64,000 nt of DNA from Proteobacteria bacterium UBA4457 (GTDB taxonomy: Bacteria; Pseudomonadota; Gammaproteobacteria; Ga0077536). Below are positions 45,753 through 54,801 of the stretch, one piece after another. The stretch is taken from assembly GCA_002390205.1 (NCBI GenBank), contig DGOV01000083.1, positions 6,458 through 70,457 on the forward strand, written 5' to 3'. Within the stretch, counting starts at the first letter, position 1, and every line of letters starts with the position of its first letter. The translations under genes were made by a program, and so were the position numbers. The notes beneath the pieces were generated by a model. It saw nothing but the letters and a program-made list of their open reading frames with translations. It searched no databases and had not been told where the DNA came from.

Positions 45753-46868
45753 TTAATTCACTTTACGGTACGTTCTATTTTTCCAACGTGTCCGTTCACC
45801 ACGCCAGTAGCGAATGGCGGAAGTCCACGTCATAGCTAAGAACAGCGAACTAGCAAACGGTAAAGAGAAAACCCAGAAAGATGAGCATCGGTAATGTCTT
45901 ATAGTGGGCAAGTATGCGAGACACATCACTATCAGACTTATTGCGGACAATAGTCGAACATAGCTATTATCGGATAGAATTCCAGCCAACGGCGTTAGAA
46001 AAGTGATCACCAAGAGTGCAGAGCAGAGTAGAAGCAAAGGTAGTGAATATTTTAGTTGTGTGAATGCAGTTCTCGCGACCATGTTCCATATGTTGGATAA
46101 AGTGCCATAAGGGCGAATAGCCTCAACATCGTGGCTGAGTCCGATCCACGTCCGGCCTCCTGCTTTTTTAATCAGTTTTGCAAGTGTGCAATCATCAATG
46201 ATCGCATCGTGTAGTGCTGTAAAACCTCCTATATCGTCCAACTTTGATGCCTTTATTAGAATGCAGCCGCCAGCTGCACCCGCAATCTTGGAGTTTGGAT
46301 CATTACTTAATGCAAAAGGATAGATAAGTTTGAAAAAAAAGATAAAAGCGGGAAGCAAAAGTTTTTCCCATAGGTTCGCTATGGGTAACATAGCCATTAT
46401 GGAGACAAGGTCTAAGTTCTTTTTTTGTTGAAGCCGGAAGAGGTCTGTTAGAGCTTGGGGAGCGAGCCTTATATCAGCATCCAGCAAAAGCAAATAAGGT
46501 GTTGAGATCTTCTTCCTACCCTGCTCTAAGGCCCAGAGCTTTCCTGTCCAGCCTGGAGGGGGAGGTTGACCTTCTACCAAACTAAGATTTTTTATATTGA
46601 GGTTTGTAACGGCGCTCGCTGTCTCATCCGTACTTTGATCATCTATCACAACGATCCCGCCCAGAGAGCCTTGCGACGCTAAAGCCAAAATAGTTTCTAC
46701 TATGCATTCTGCCTCATCTCTTGCAGGTATCAACGCAGTAATATGGGCGAGGGAAGGAGTACTTTTATCAACTCTTTCTAATTTCTCGCTCGTAGACCAT
46801 GGGCGCCAAGGCAAGCACAATAGCGTTAGCCAAAGTATTACCGAAATTGAGGAAAGAGCTATTAGCAT
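45753..46868 (-). CDS. hpnB: Hopanoid-associated glycosyltransferase HpnB
   Basis: 371-residue membrane-anchored family 2 glycosyltransferase. N-terminal membrane segment, then ALIPARDEAECIVETILAL, VIDDQSTDETA, PPPGWTGKLWALEQG, LLLDADIRL (DxD-type metal site) and DDCTLAKLIKKAGGRTW, followed by C-terminal membrane helices. This layout matches HpnB, proposed to build hopanoid head groups. It lies between hpnH and hpnM. Confidence 0.9.
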   Translation of the reverse strand: MLIALSSISVILWLTLLCLPWRPWSTSEKLERVDKSTPSLAHITALIPARDEAECIVETILALASQGSLGGIVVIDDQSTDETASAVTNLNIKNLSLVEGQPPPPGWTGKLWALEQGRKKISTPYLLLLDADIRLAPQALTDLFRLQQKKNLDLVSIMAMLPIANLWEKLLLPAFIFFFKLIYPFALSNDPNSKIAGAAGGCILIKASKLDDIGGFTALHDAIIDDCTLAKLIKKAGGRTWIGLSHDVEAIRPYGTLSNIWNMVARTAFTQLKYSLPLLLLCSALLVITFLTPLAGILSDNSYVRLLSAISLIVMCLAYLPTIRHYRCSSFWVFSLPFASSLFLAMTWTSAIRYWRGERTRWKNRTYRKVN

Positions 46869-46919
46869 AGGAGTCTATACCTCCGGGTGTCGCGGCGGCG
46901 TCTAGAACGGAAGCTTTTG

Positions 46920-48056
46920 TTAAGCGACTTCTCTTTTTTCCGTACCAGCTTTTTCTATAGTATTTCCCATTGGGATAATAGTCTGAGACTCAGCTTCAGG
47001 CTCTTCTTCATAGTAGAATGGCACCTCTGGTGCAAGATCTCCTTGAGTCTTTGGACCAGCTAAAAATACTTTCAGTGCCTTAAGCGGGTTGTTAAACGTA
47101 TCGTCAACCGCAGTCGCTTCATATCCGCAATGAACCATGCAGTCAGCGCACTTTGGATTAACGCCAGTCCCGTATTTATCCCACTCGGTATCGTTTAACA
47201 ACTCATCGAATGTGGACGCGTAGCCTTCTCCTACGAGCAGGTAACACGGTTTCTGCCACCCAAAAACATTCCGAGTGGGGTTCCCCCAAGGGGTACAGTG
47301 ATAGGTCTGGTTTCCGGCCAAAAAATCTAAATATAAGGTAGATTGATTAAAGCGCCATTTTTTGCCCTTGCCCGCTTTAAATATATCTCTAAACAGATTT
47401 TTACTCGCTGATTTTTTAAGAAAGACGTCTTGCTTTGGGGCTCTTTCATAGGAATAGCCGGGAGATATGGTGACGCCTTCTACGCCAAGAGCCATCATTT
47501 CGTCCATAAAGTCACTTACTTCATCTGGTGTTTCACCTTGGAACAACGTGCAGTTCACAGTGACGCGAAAGCCTCGTTGAAGTGCTTTTTGAATGACGCT
47601 TACGCACTTATCATATACGCCTTTTCGGCATACAGACGCATCATGTCGTTCTCGACCTCCGTCCAAATGTATAGAAAATGTAAGGTATTTTGACGGCTCA
47701 TACGAATCCATGTGCTTATCAAGAAGAATGGCGTTAGTACACAAATAAACAAATTTCTTTCGATCGAGATATCCTTGCACTATCTGCCGCATTTCTTTGT
47801 GTATGAGAGGTTCTCCACCTGCAATAGAGACCATTGGTGCTCCGCACTCATCGATGGCTTCCATACATTTTTCATAGCTCAGGCGCTTGTTAAGTATGTC
47901 AGACGGATAGTCTATTTTTCCACAACCAGAACAAGCTAGATTACAACGGAATAATGGCTCTAGCATTAAGACGAGTGGATACCTCTTAACGCGTTTCAGT
48001 TTTTGGCTGAGAATATATCGACCTACTCGATATTGCTGGATTAGTGGGACACCCAT
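46920..48056 (-). CDS. hpnH: Radical SAM adenosylhopane synthase HpnH
   Basis: 378 residues. The radical-SAM cluster motif is CNLACSGC (Cys38, Cys42, Cys45), followed by SIAGGEPLIH and SIHLDGGRERHD. HpnH joins a 5'-deoxyadenosyl radical to diploptene, the committed step to extended (C35) hopanoids. The C-terminal part has further cysteines (CTPWGNP, CADCMVHCGYE) as in the family. AGGAAAA ribosome-binding site seven bases before the ATG. First gene of the minus-strand run hpnH–hpnB–hpnM–mlaA. Confidence 0.95.
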   Translation of the reverse strand: MGVPLIQQYRVGRYILSQKLKRVKRYPLVLMLEPLFRCNLACSGCGKIDYPSDILNKRLSYEKCMEAIDECGAPMVSIAGGEPLIHKEMRQIVQGYLDRKKFVYLCTNAILLDKHMDSYEPSKYLTFSIHLDGGRERHDASVCRKGVYDKCVSVIQKALQRGFRVTVNCTLFQGETPDEVSDFMDEMMALGVEGVTISPGYSYERAPKQDVFLKKSASKNLFRDIFKAGKGKKWRFNQSTLYLDFLAGNQTYHCTPWGNPTRNVFGWQKPCYLLVGEGYASTFDELLNDTEWDKYGTGVNPKCADCMVHCGYEATAVDDTFNNPLKALKVFLAGPKTQGDLAPEVPFYYEEEPEAESQTIIPMGNTIEKAGTEKREVA

Positions 48057-48088
48057 GCGATTTTCCTAGTTTTGAGGAGAAATTGTAT

Positions 48089-48142
48089 ATGATTATTATA
48101 TATTTACGACGTATTTTATATATATTACTAACAGTACTGTAA
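48089..48142 (+). CDS. Possible 17-residue hydrophobic micro-ORF upstream of dxs
   Basis: A strong GAGGAGA (48074–48080) precedes an ATG at eight bases and a 17-codon frame (MIIIYLRRILYILLTVL) ending in TAA. The peptide is almost entirely Ile/Leu/Val/Tyr with a central RR. It could be a leader peptide or a short membrane peptide; equally the ribosome-binding site could be chance. Confidence 0.25.
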   Translation: MIIIYLRRILYILLTVL

Positions 48143-48288
48143 TAGAGCGTGAAAGTACAGCTTTGTTGCAGGGGAAAAGTGTTAAAATACTTTCAGAGAG
48201 AAAGAAGGTTAGCTTGCAACCAAGCGGTCTGCTCTCCATAATTCACACCCTAGGGTAATTGCTGGCAAATTGTGAGAAAAATAAGAAT

Positions 48289-50145
48289 ATGACGAATGGA
48301 AAGAAATACTCGCTACTCGACGAAATAGATAGTCCAAAGAGTATGAGAAAGTTATCGGAGGATCAGTTAAGTGATTTGGCCTCCGAAGTTAGAGAGTTCC
48401 TTTTGAATAGTGTTAGCCAGGTCGGTGGTCATTTTGCTTCAGGTTTAGGAACTGTAGAACTTACCATCGCACTTCATTATTTGTTTAACACGCCAGAAGA
48501 TCGGATAGTCTGGGATGTAGGGCATCAAGCTTATCCGCACAAAATTTTGACAGGGCGAAAAGATCGACTGCACACCATCCGGCAGCACGAAGGGCTTGCA
48601 CCGTTTCCGAAGAGAGATGAGAGCCCATACGATACTTTTGGAGTTGGTCACTCTAGCACTTCTATAAGTGCTGCCCTAGGGATGGCTATAGCTGCAGAGC
48701 ATGACGGCTCCGGTCGGCGTGCGGTAGCTGTTATCGGGGATGGAGCGATGACGGCCGGAGTAGCTTTTGAGGCAATGAATCATGCCGGAGATCTTGGTAC
48801 TGATTTACTTGTTGTTTTGAACGACAACAACATGTCTATTTCTCCAAATGTGGGAGCACTTTCTAACAGGTTTGCGCAAATACTATCTGGAAAACTTTAT
48901 ACCAGTGTGCGAGAAGGAAGTAAGAAAATGTTGGCTCAGATGCCGTCCGTCTGGGAATTGGCTAGGCGGGCTGAGGAGCATGTCAAAGGTTTGATTGTCC
49001 CTGGAACGCTATTTGAAGAGTTTGGTTTTAATTATATCGGCCCTATAGATGGACATGATTTGCCCACTTTACTCTCTACTCTGAAAAATATTAAAAATCT
49101 TTCAGGGCCTCAATTGCTGCATGTAATAACAAAGAAAGGTAAAGGTTATGCTCCTGCGGAGTCTGATCCGATTAAATATCATGGTGTTTCCCCCTTCGAT
49201 CCAGAGGTCGGGATAAAGAAATCTACTGTTAAAAAAGCTCCAAACTATAGCGATGTCTTTGGCGATTGGATCTGTGATATGGCAGATCAGGATAGGAGAC
49301 TAGTAGCTATTACTCCTGCGATGAGAGAAGGCTCAGGTCTCGTCCGTTTTGAAAAAGAATTTCCAAAGAGATACTTCGATGTAGCGATAGCAGAACAGCA
49401 CAGTATAAATGTAGCCGCAGGTATGGCCTGTGATGGTGTTAAACCCGTAGTGGCCATTTACTCAACCTTTTTGCAGAGAGGTTACGACCAAGTAGTGCAT
49501 GACGTTTGTAATCAGAACCTTCCTGTTCTTTTTGCCCTAGACCGTGCCGGATTAGTTGGTGCAGATGGACCAACACATAATGGGTGTTATGACTTATCTA
49601 TTTTGCGGTGCTTGCCAAATATGACGATTATGGCGCCGTCTGATGAGAATGAGTGCAGACAAATGTTGTACACGGGGTTTATGATGGATAGTCCAGTGGC
49701 TGTTCGCTATCCCCGAGGAACTGGTCCTGGCGCAGAAGTAGAGCAACAGATGACAGCAATACCCCTAGGAAAAGCCAGCTTAAAGCGGAAAGGGGCTAAA
49801 GTTGCTTTGTTAAGTTTTGGCACGACGTTACAGATCGCGTTGAACGTGGGCGAACGTTTAGACGCTACAGTCGTTAACATGCGTTATGTTAAGCCGCTCG
49901 ATATGGATATGATCATAGAAATGGCTGGTTCTCATGACATCCTCGTAACAATAGAAGAAAATATGGTTGCTGGTGGCGCCGGTAGTGCCGTTAATGAAGT
50001 TTTAGCCTTACATGGTAGGCACTTGAAGATTTTAAACTATGGGTTACCAGACAGGCTTATTGAGCATGGATCACGAGATGACATGCTCTTGGATGCGGGC
50101 TTGACCGAGGAAGGTTTTGAGGCATTTGTAAAAGCGAGGTTGTGA
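48289..50145 (+). CDS. dxs: 1-deoxy-D-xylulose-5-phosphate synthase
   Basis: Thiamine-diphosphate enzyme that starts the MEP isoprenoid pathway. 618 residues from the ATG at 48289 (E. coli 620); the open frame begins 30 bases earlier at TTG. Landmarks are VGHQAYPHKILTGR, the ThDP motif GDGAMTAGVAFEAMN...NDNNMSIS, and DRAGLVGADGPTHNG. dxs copies often sit inside hopanoid gene clusters to supply isoprenoid precursors. Confidence 0.97.
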   Translation: MTNGKKYSLLDEIDSPKSMRKLSEDQLSDLASEVREFLLNSVSQVGGHFASGLGTVELTIALHYLFNTPEDRIVWDVGHQAYPHKILTGRKDRLHTIRQHEGLAPFPKRDESPYDTFGVGHSSTSISAALGMAIAAEHDGSGRRAVAVIGDGAMTAGVAFEAMNHAGDLGTDLLVVLNDNNMSISPNVGALSNRFAQILSGKLYTSVREGSKKMLAQMPSVWELARRAEEHVKGLIVPGTLFEEFGFNYIGPIDGHDLPTLLSTLKNIKNLSGPQLLHVITKKGKGYAPAESDPIKYHGVSPFDPEVGIKKSTVKKAPNYSDVFGDWICDMADQDRRLVAITPAMREGSGLVRFEKEFPKRYFDVAIAEQHSINVAAGMACDGVKPVVAIYSTFLQRGYDQVVHDVCNQNLPVLFALDRAGLVGADGPTHNGCYDLSILRCLPNMTIMAPSDENECRQMLYTGFMMDSPVAVRYPRGTGPGAEVEQQMTAIPLGKASLKRKGAKVALLSFGTTLQIALNVGERLDATVVNMRYVKPLDMDMIIEMAGSHDILVTIEENMVAGGAGSAVNEVLALHGRHLKILNYGLPDRLIEHGSRDDMLLDAGLTEEGFEAFVKARL

Positions 50146-50159
50146 AATTACTGAGGAGA

Positions 50160-51233
50160 CTATCTTAGAGTTTTAGTTAAAGCTTCTAAGAGTCTGCTCA
50201 TATCGTTTTCAGAGATTGCACCCATCAGAGATAATCTGAAAACCTTGGTTGAAAAGTGTCCTTGGCCTGCGTAGATAATGAAGCCAAGCGACTTGAGTTC
50301 ATCGTGTAAATGTTGATATACCTTGCCTACTGGCAGTTGGAACGTGTTGAGAACGCACGAAGATTCAGATAGTTCTATTAACGGTTTTATCCCGAAAGAG
50401 AGCAACTTTTTCTGCACCTTTGACATTCGGTTAGAAAACAACTTATGCCGAGCTTGCCAGCCCCCTTGCTCTAAAAACTCGTTCATCGCCTCATCAAAGG
50501 CGTAGAAGCATTGCACCGATTGCGTGAAAGGCGTTTCACCTAGATCTTGCTTAACAAGGTACTGGGCTAGGTCCAGGTAAACTGATTTTGCAGGGTGGGT
50601 TGTTTGAAAAAGTACTCGTCGGGCAACAACGAAAGCTGTTCCTGGAACACCATGTAGGCACTTGTTCGCTGTCGCGGCACAGGCATCAAGTTCCCACTTT
50701 TCGAAGTCTATACTTTCCCCCCCAAAACTACTTACACCATCCATCAATACGCGTACTCCGTGCTTGCGGCACACTTCGGAAATCGCTGAAATATCATTCA
50801 GACGTCCAGTGGTAGTTTCGTGATGGACTATCGCTACATGTGAGTATCGAGATCCATCAAGCGCTTTATCTAGCTTTTCCAGTGAGATTACTTGATCCCA
50901 TCCTGTACTTAGCTTTTCATGATCTATGTTATGCGCGACTGCAATTTTGGTCATGCGTTCACCATAAACGCCATTTTCTAGGATCAGGATCTTTCCACCC
51001 GGAGGAATGCAGCTTACAAGCATGGCTTCTACGGCCGCGGTTCCTGACCCAGTCAATAAAACACTTGCCCAAGTTTTATTATCGAGCGCATATGTCGCAA
51101 GAATCTTTTGCCTAATGTTTCCCTGCAAGTTAGAGAATTCGATTTCCCTGTGACAAAGATCTTGGCCTTGCAGAGCGTCTCGCACTCGTTGGCTAAGTGT
51201 TACTGGTCCAGGGTTTAAAAGAATCTGTTTCAC
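50160..51233 (-). CDS. 2-aminoethylphosphonate-type transaminase (PhnW/AepZ-like)
   Basis: A class V, fold-type I aminotransferase of 357 residues. The start is placed at the GTG at 51233 (MKQILLNPGPVTLSQRV) because AAGAGG precedes it and AEP transaminases begin with this segment; an ATG at 51278 would overlap ppd. PLP site residues: GSGTAAVEAM, VVxH-type HHETTTGRLND, DGVSSFGG and the Schiff-base Lys in ATANKCLHGVPG. As last gene after pepM and ppd it most likely interconverts phosphonoacetaldehyde and AEP in the biosynthetic direction. Confidence 0.88.
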   Translation of the reverse strand: MKQILLNPGPVTLSQRVRDALQGQDLCHREIEFSNLQGNIRQKILATYALDNKTWASVLLTGSGTAAVEAMLVSCIPPGGKILILENGVYGERMTKIAVAHNIDHEKLSTGWDQVISLEKLDKALDGSRYSHVAIVHHETTTGRLNDISAISEVCRKHGVRVLMDGVSSFGGESIDFEKWELDACAATANKCLHGVPGTAFVVARRVLFQTTHPAKSVYLDLAQYLVKQDLGETPFTQSVQCFYAFDEAMNEFLEQGGWQARHKLFSNRMSKVQKKLLSFGIKPLIELSESSCVLNTFQLPVGKVYQHLHDELKSLGFIIYAGQGHFSTKVFRLSLMGAISENDMSRLLEALTKTLR

Positions 51234-51270
51234 TATGCCTCTTGTCCTTATTAACTGGTGAGTTATTGTT

Positions 51271-52410
51271 CTATCCAATATGGCTTTTGAGACGGACTAA
51301 AACATCTGATGGAGCTATTGTAGGCCGAGGTAGATCTTTTGGCACCCCAGTTTGGATTTTCATATGCATGAACCGAGCGCCGCTATGGCTGGGCTCAGCT
51401 AGGAAGTCGTGTAAAACTTCTAATTTATTGCTGCGCCAGACATTAGAGTAACCACAGGCAACAGCTATTCCATCAAACTGGGTATCTTTAGAAACAGTCG
51501 CTTGGCCACCAGTAGAGTCATGCGCTTCGTTGTCTAGTAACAAATGAGAAAAGTTAGGTGGATTGTATGCCCCTGCGGTTGCAAGATTACCCAGTCGCAT
51601 TAGGGCGGCCCCATCACCGTCTATGACTAGTACTTTTAAATCAGGCCGACTAAGCGCTAATCCTAGACCAAGCGAGGAAGCGCACCCCATAGATCCGACC
51701 ATATAGAAATAATTAGGGAGATCGGCGATAGAGTAAAGCTCGCGGCCGGTATATCCGGTAGTGGCTATGACGACGGTATTCGTTTGTTGAGTGGTCTTTA
51801 CTACCGATTGTAAAACTTGGTTTCTCGTTAGTGCAGTAACGTCAATATTTTCATCACTCTGGTAAAAAGTATTTTGTTTCTTGTTTGGGAGTTGATTTTT
51901 TAGATTAAAGTTCGCCACCGATCCTTTTTGCATAATCAAAGAGTAGGATTCACGTTTTTCTTCTATGCTTTGCGAGATGTTGGCTAGGGTTGAATTAATT
52001 TCCTGAGTTGCTCGGGGGAAACTCTCATAGCCTATGCCAATACAATCGAATAACTCTTTTGTGATATTGCCCATCAGTTCATGTTGTGGTTCGTCCTTTA
52101 GGCCAGGTTCACCTCGATGAGTGCAGATTACCAAGACGGGGATCTTAAAAGTATGTATGAGAGAAGTGAGCGGGCTAATAGCATTACCGAGCCCTGAGTT
52201 TTGCATTAGGGCAACACTTTTTTTTCCACCTATAGAAGCACCTGCTGCTATAGCTATTGCATCGCCTTCATTCGCGGCTGAAACATAATTGAGCGAACTT
52301 GCGCTGATTACATAGTTTATTAGTGGGGTTAAAAAAGAGCATGGCACTCCTGCGTACCAATCATACCCTTGATTTTTTAGCGGCAATATAAACTCTTCTG
52401 CTCGTATCAC
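51271..52410 (-). CDS. aepY: Phosphonopyruvate decarboxylase
   Basis: Thiamine-diphosphate enzyme that decarboxylates phosphonopyruvate to phosphonoacetaldehyde, pulling the unfavourable PEP mutase reaction forward. 379 residues: an N-terminal pyrimidine-binding domain (WYAGVPCSFLTPLIN, ANEGDAIAIAAG with the activating Glu) and a C-terminal domain with IDGDGAALMRLG...LLLDNEAHDSTGGQ. It lies 11 bases after the pepM stop codon. Confidence 0.95.
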   Translation of the reverse strand: MIRAEEFILPLKNQGYDWYAGVPCSFLTPLINYVISASSLNYVSAANEGDAIAIAAGASIGGKKSVALMQNSGLGNAISPLTSLIHTFKIPVLVICTHRGEPGLKDEPQHELMGNITKELFDCIGIGYESFPRATQEINSTLANISQSIEEKRESYSLIMQKGSVANFNLKNQLPNKKQNTFYQSDENIDVTALTRNQVLQSVVKTTQQTNTVVIATTGYTGRELYSIADLPNYFYMVGSMGCASSLGLGLALSRPDLKVLVIDGDGAALMRLGNLATAGAYNPPNFSHLLLDNEAHDSTGGQATVSKDTQFDGIAVACGYSNVWRSNKLEVLHDFLAEPSHSGARFMHMKIQTGVPKDLPRPTIAPSDVLVRLKSHIG

Positions 52411-52421
52411 GTATTAGGGCC

Positions 52422-54068
52422 TTATTTTGCGTGGTTTGCGGCAAATTCGCTAGCACGCTCGAGGTCATGCAAGGAATTCACATTTATCCAGTGACCATGA
52501 ATGTATATCACACGAATGGGACGACCATTTAATACAAGCTTGTTTAACAAATCTTTCATATCAAACGAAGGAAATTTATTGTTTTCTGACAGCTGATCTA
52601 AAGCTTCTTCTATCCATTTCCTGCCTTCTCCATGGACTCGCATCATGCCGATCCAGCGTCCATCGGAGCTTGAATTCTCTGTATAAGACTGATCACTGAT
52701 CTGCTGGAGAAGAATGTCTTGGCCCCATAAAGACCGGTCATCTGGTCCGCTACAATAGGCATAATCTGGAGTCTCATTTGTAGATGATTCCAGCATTTGG
52801 GAGTCTACAATGACAGTTATTTCACGATCAGACTCTACAAGACTTCTGAGTACATACCCTCGGAACAAGACATCACCATACATAAGCACCATATCATCGG
52901 AGAAACTCTTTTTTGCGCATAATAGAGATGTCAACTCTCCAGTTGTCGCGTGCAAATCATTGACAATCAGTTCTATTTTTTTAGAAGGGATAGTTTCATG
53001 TTTGTAGCCACCCACTACAGCAAGATTGTCTACCCCATGTTTCTTGAATTGATCTATAAGTCTGCCGAGTAAAGGCTTGCCGTTAACGGGTAACATTACT
53101 TTTGGTCGGTCTGCAGTCAGATTTTCCAAACCAGAACCTTGTGCGGCAGCGAGTAGGATGGCTTTTAAGTCTCTTTTTGTGCCTAAGAAATACTGTTTTT
53201 CTGCTGCTTGCAACTCGTCAGCCCCTTGCAAGCGAAAAATTTCTTTTACAGTCGCGATGTTGTCTTCTACCTCAACTAAATTTTCTTTCAACTGAATTTT
53301 TCTTGCAGTATCTTGCATTGCGGTTACTGAGCTTCTAATTAAATGGTTGGCCCAAATCACAAGATTTATCTTCGCGTCTCGAAAGACTTTCGTGGGGGTG
53401 CTGTAGTACTTTGTAGGGACTATTACAAGCGGAGCTCTGCCGGCCCATTCGTGAGCAAATTCGATGATTTGATCTGCTTCAGAGTGAGCGCTATGAATTA
53501 ATATTGCATCGGCTCCTGCCTTTCTATAGGCCTCAGCTCTTCGCAGTGCTTCTGCTGTATTCCAACCTGCAATATATGCCTCGACGCGGGCTACAATACA
53601 AAAATCATCGTCTGTTTGCGAATCTTTTCCTGCGGCAATTTTCCCACAAAATTCATCTATATTTGCTAGCTCTTGTCTCTCTCCTGAAATAAAGCTATTT
53701 GTCTTAGGGAATAATTTATCTTCTATGCATACACCAGATACTCCACGTTGTTCCAGCTTTCGAACTAGACGACGCATATTGTTGAAATTTCCATACCCGG
53801 TGTCGCCATCCAAAAGAATTGGGATATTGCAGGCGTCGACCATAAATTCGACCATATCGACCACCTGAGTCCAACTGGCTTCGTTGTTATCTCTAACGCC
53901 GTATTGAGCCGATAAGGCAAGGCCACTGGCCCATATTCCACGAAAGCCTGCTTCTTCTGCGATTCGTGCGCTTATTCCATTGTGTGCTTCTAAAATGAAT
54001 TCGAGGTTGTCCGAGAGCAGGAGAGCTTTCAGCTTTGAGGTATTTGTTTTTTGTTGATTAAGTGACAT
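52422..54068 (-). CDS. pepM: Phosphoenolpyruvate phosphomutase fused to a nucleotidyltransferase-like domain
   Basis: 548 residues. Residues 1–300 are PEP mutase: LLDGDTGYGNFNN and the diagnostic EDKLFPKTNS (116–125), which separates mutases from other isocitrate-lyase-fold enzymes. Forms the C–P bond of phosphonopyruvate. Residues 301–548 resemble sugar-phosphate or cholinephosphate nucleotidyltransferases (KAILLAAAQGSGLENLTADRPK, GDVLFRGYV), but the usual G-x-G-x-R signature reads AQGSGLE, so its Arg is missing. Start overlaps the preceding nucleotidyltransferase gene by 11 bases. Confidence 0.95.
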   Translation of the reverse strand: MSLNQQKTNTSKLKALLLSDNLEFILEAHNGISARIAEEAGFRGIWASGLALSAQYGVRDNNEASWTQVVDMVEFMVDACNIPILLDGDTGYGNFNNMRRLVRKLEQRGVSGVCIEDKLFPKTNSFISGERQELANIDEFCGKIAAGKDSQTDDDFCIVARVEAYIAGWNTAEALRRAEAYRKAGADAILIHSAHSEADQIIEFAHEWAGRAPLVIVPTKYYSTPTKVFRDAKINLVIWANHLIRSSVTAMQDTARKIQLKENLVEVEDNIATVKEIFRLQGADELQAAEKQYFLGTKRDLKAILLAAAQGSGLENLTADRPKVMLPVNGKPLLGRLIDQFKKHGVDNLAVVGGYKHETIPSKKIELIVNDLHATTGELTSLLCAKKSFSDDMVLMYGDVLFRGYVLRSLVESDREITVIVDSQMLESSTNETPDYAYCSGPDDRSLWGQDILLQQISDQSYTENSSSDGRWIGMMRVHGEGRKWIEEALDQLSENNKFPSFDMKDLLNKLVLNGRPIRVIYIHGHWINVNSLHDLERASEFAANHAK

Positions 54069-54801
54069 TTATTTTAGGCAATATTTCATGTGAAGCTCGC
54101 TCAATATCCTCGGGGTAATCTATTTCTATCCAAGGGAGTCCGGTTATGTCCTCCACTCCTATATTATAGTCTGTATTTATCGCAAGTTCTCGCAGCGCTT
54201 CTTCATGCGGTTGAGATTCCATACCAGCTTCAATAAATCCAGCGATAATTTCTTTCAGTCTTACCGCAGTACTTGCGCAAAATTTGAAGAAACCGACTGA
54301 CTCTCCGATTCGGTCATATACCAGGCTAGGGTCTATTTTTTTTCTGAATTCCACAATTTTCTCATTCTCTATGCATATTTTTACGGGCTCATCTCCGTCT
54401 ATGTAATGACGGTCAATTAAGAAGCAATCTTTAGAAGGGCTGTGGATTAGCCGAGATAATATCTCAGGATGATATAAGACATCAGCATCCATAACTAAAA
54501 CATCACTGGTACTATCGCACAAAACATCTCGCATACTCCAAAGACTAACAATCGATCCCAAATTGTATAAAGGGTTGTGCTTATGAGATATATCCGTCAA
54601 CCCTTTTTGCTGAAGCCTTTCGAGTACGGCGGGTGCCTCGTGTCCAAGGCAGAGATTGATGTCAGTTACTCCTAGTTTCCTAAGTACCCGAATGTGTCTT
54701 TCAAGAAGAGACGTACCGTCAAATTCTAGGAGGCACTTTGCAGTCGCATGCGCAGAGCTAATGCGATTCCCAACTCCTGCGGCCAGTATTATAGCCTTCA
54801 C
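54058..54801 (-). CDS. Nucleotidyltransferase, probable AEP (or phosphocholine-type) cytidylyltransferase
   Basis: 247 residues, a single nucleotidyltransferase domain. The signature IILAAGVGNRI (4–14) is complete, with a conserved Lys in TAKCLLEFDG, VMDADVLYHPEI for the metal site, and WIEIDYPEDIERA near the C-terminus. The pattern resembles LicC-like phosphocholine cytidylyltransferases and the PntC enzymes that make CMP-AEP. Its place between the oxygenase and pepM, overlapping both, makes AEP the likely substrate; sugar phosphates are the alternative. Confidence 0.8.
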   Translation of the reverse strand: MKAIILAAGVGNRISSAHATAKCLLEFDGTSLLERHIRVLRKLGVTDINLCLGHEAPAVLERLQQKGLTDISHKHNPLYNLGSIVSLWSMRDVLCDSTSDVLVMDADVLYHPEILSRLIHSPSKDCFLIDRHYIDGDEPVKICIENEKIVEFRKKIDPSLVYDRIGESVGFFKFCASTAVRLKEIIAGFIEAGMESQPHEEALRELAINTDYNIGVEDITGLPWIEIDYPEDIERASHEILPKINVT

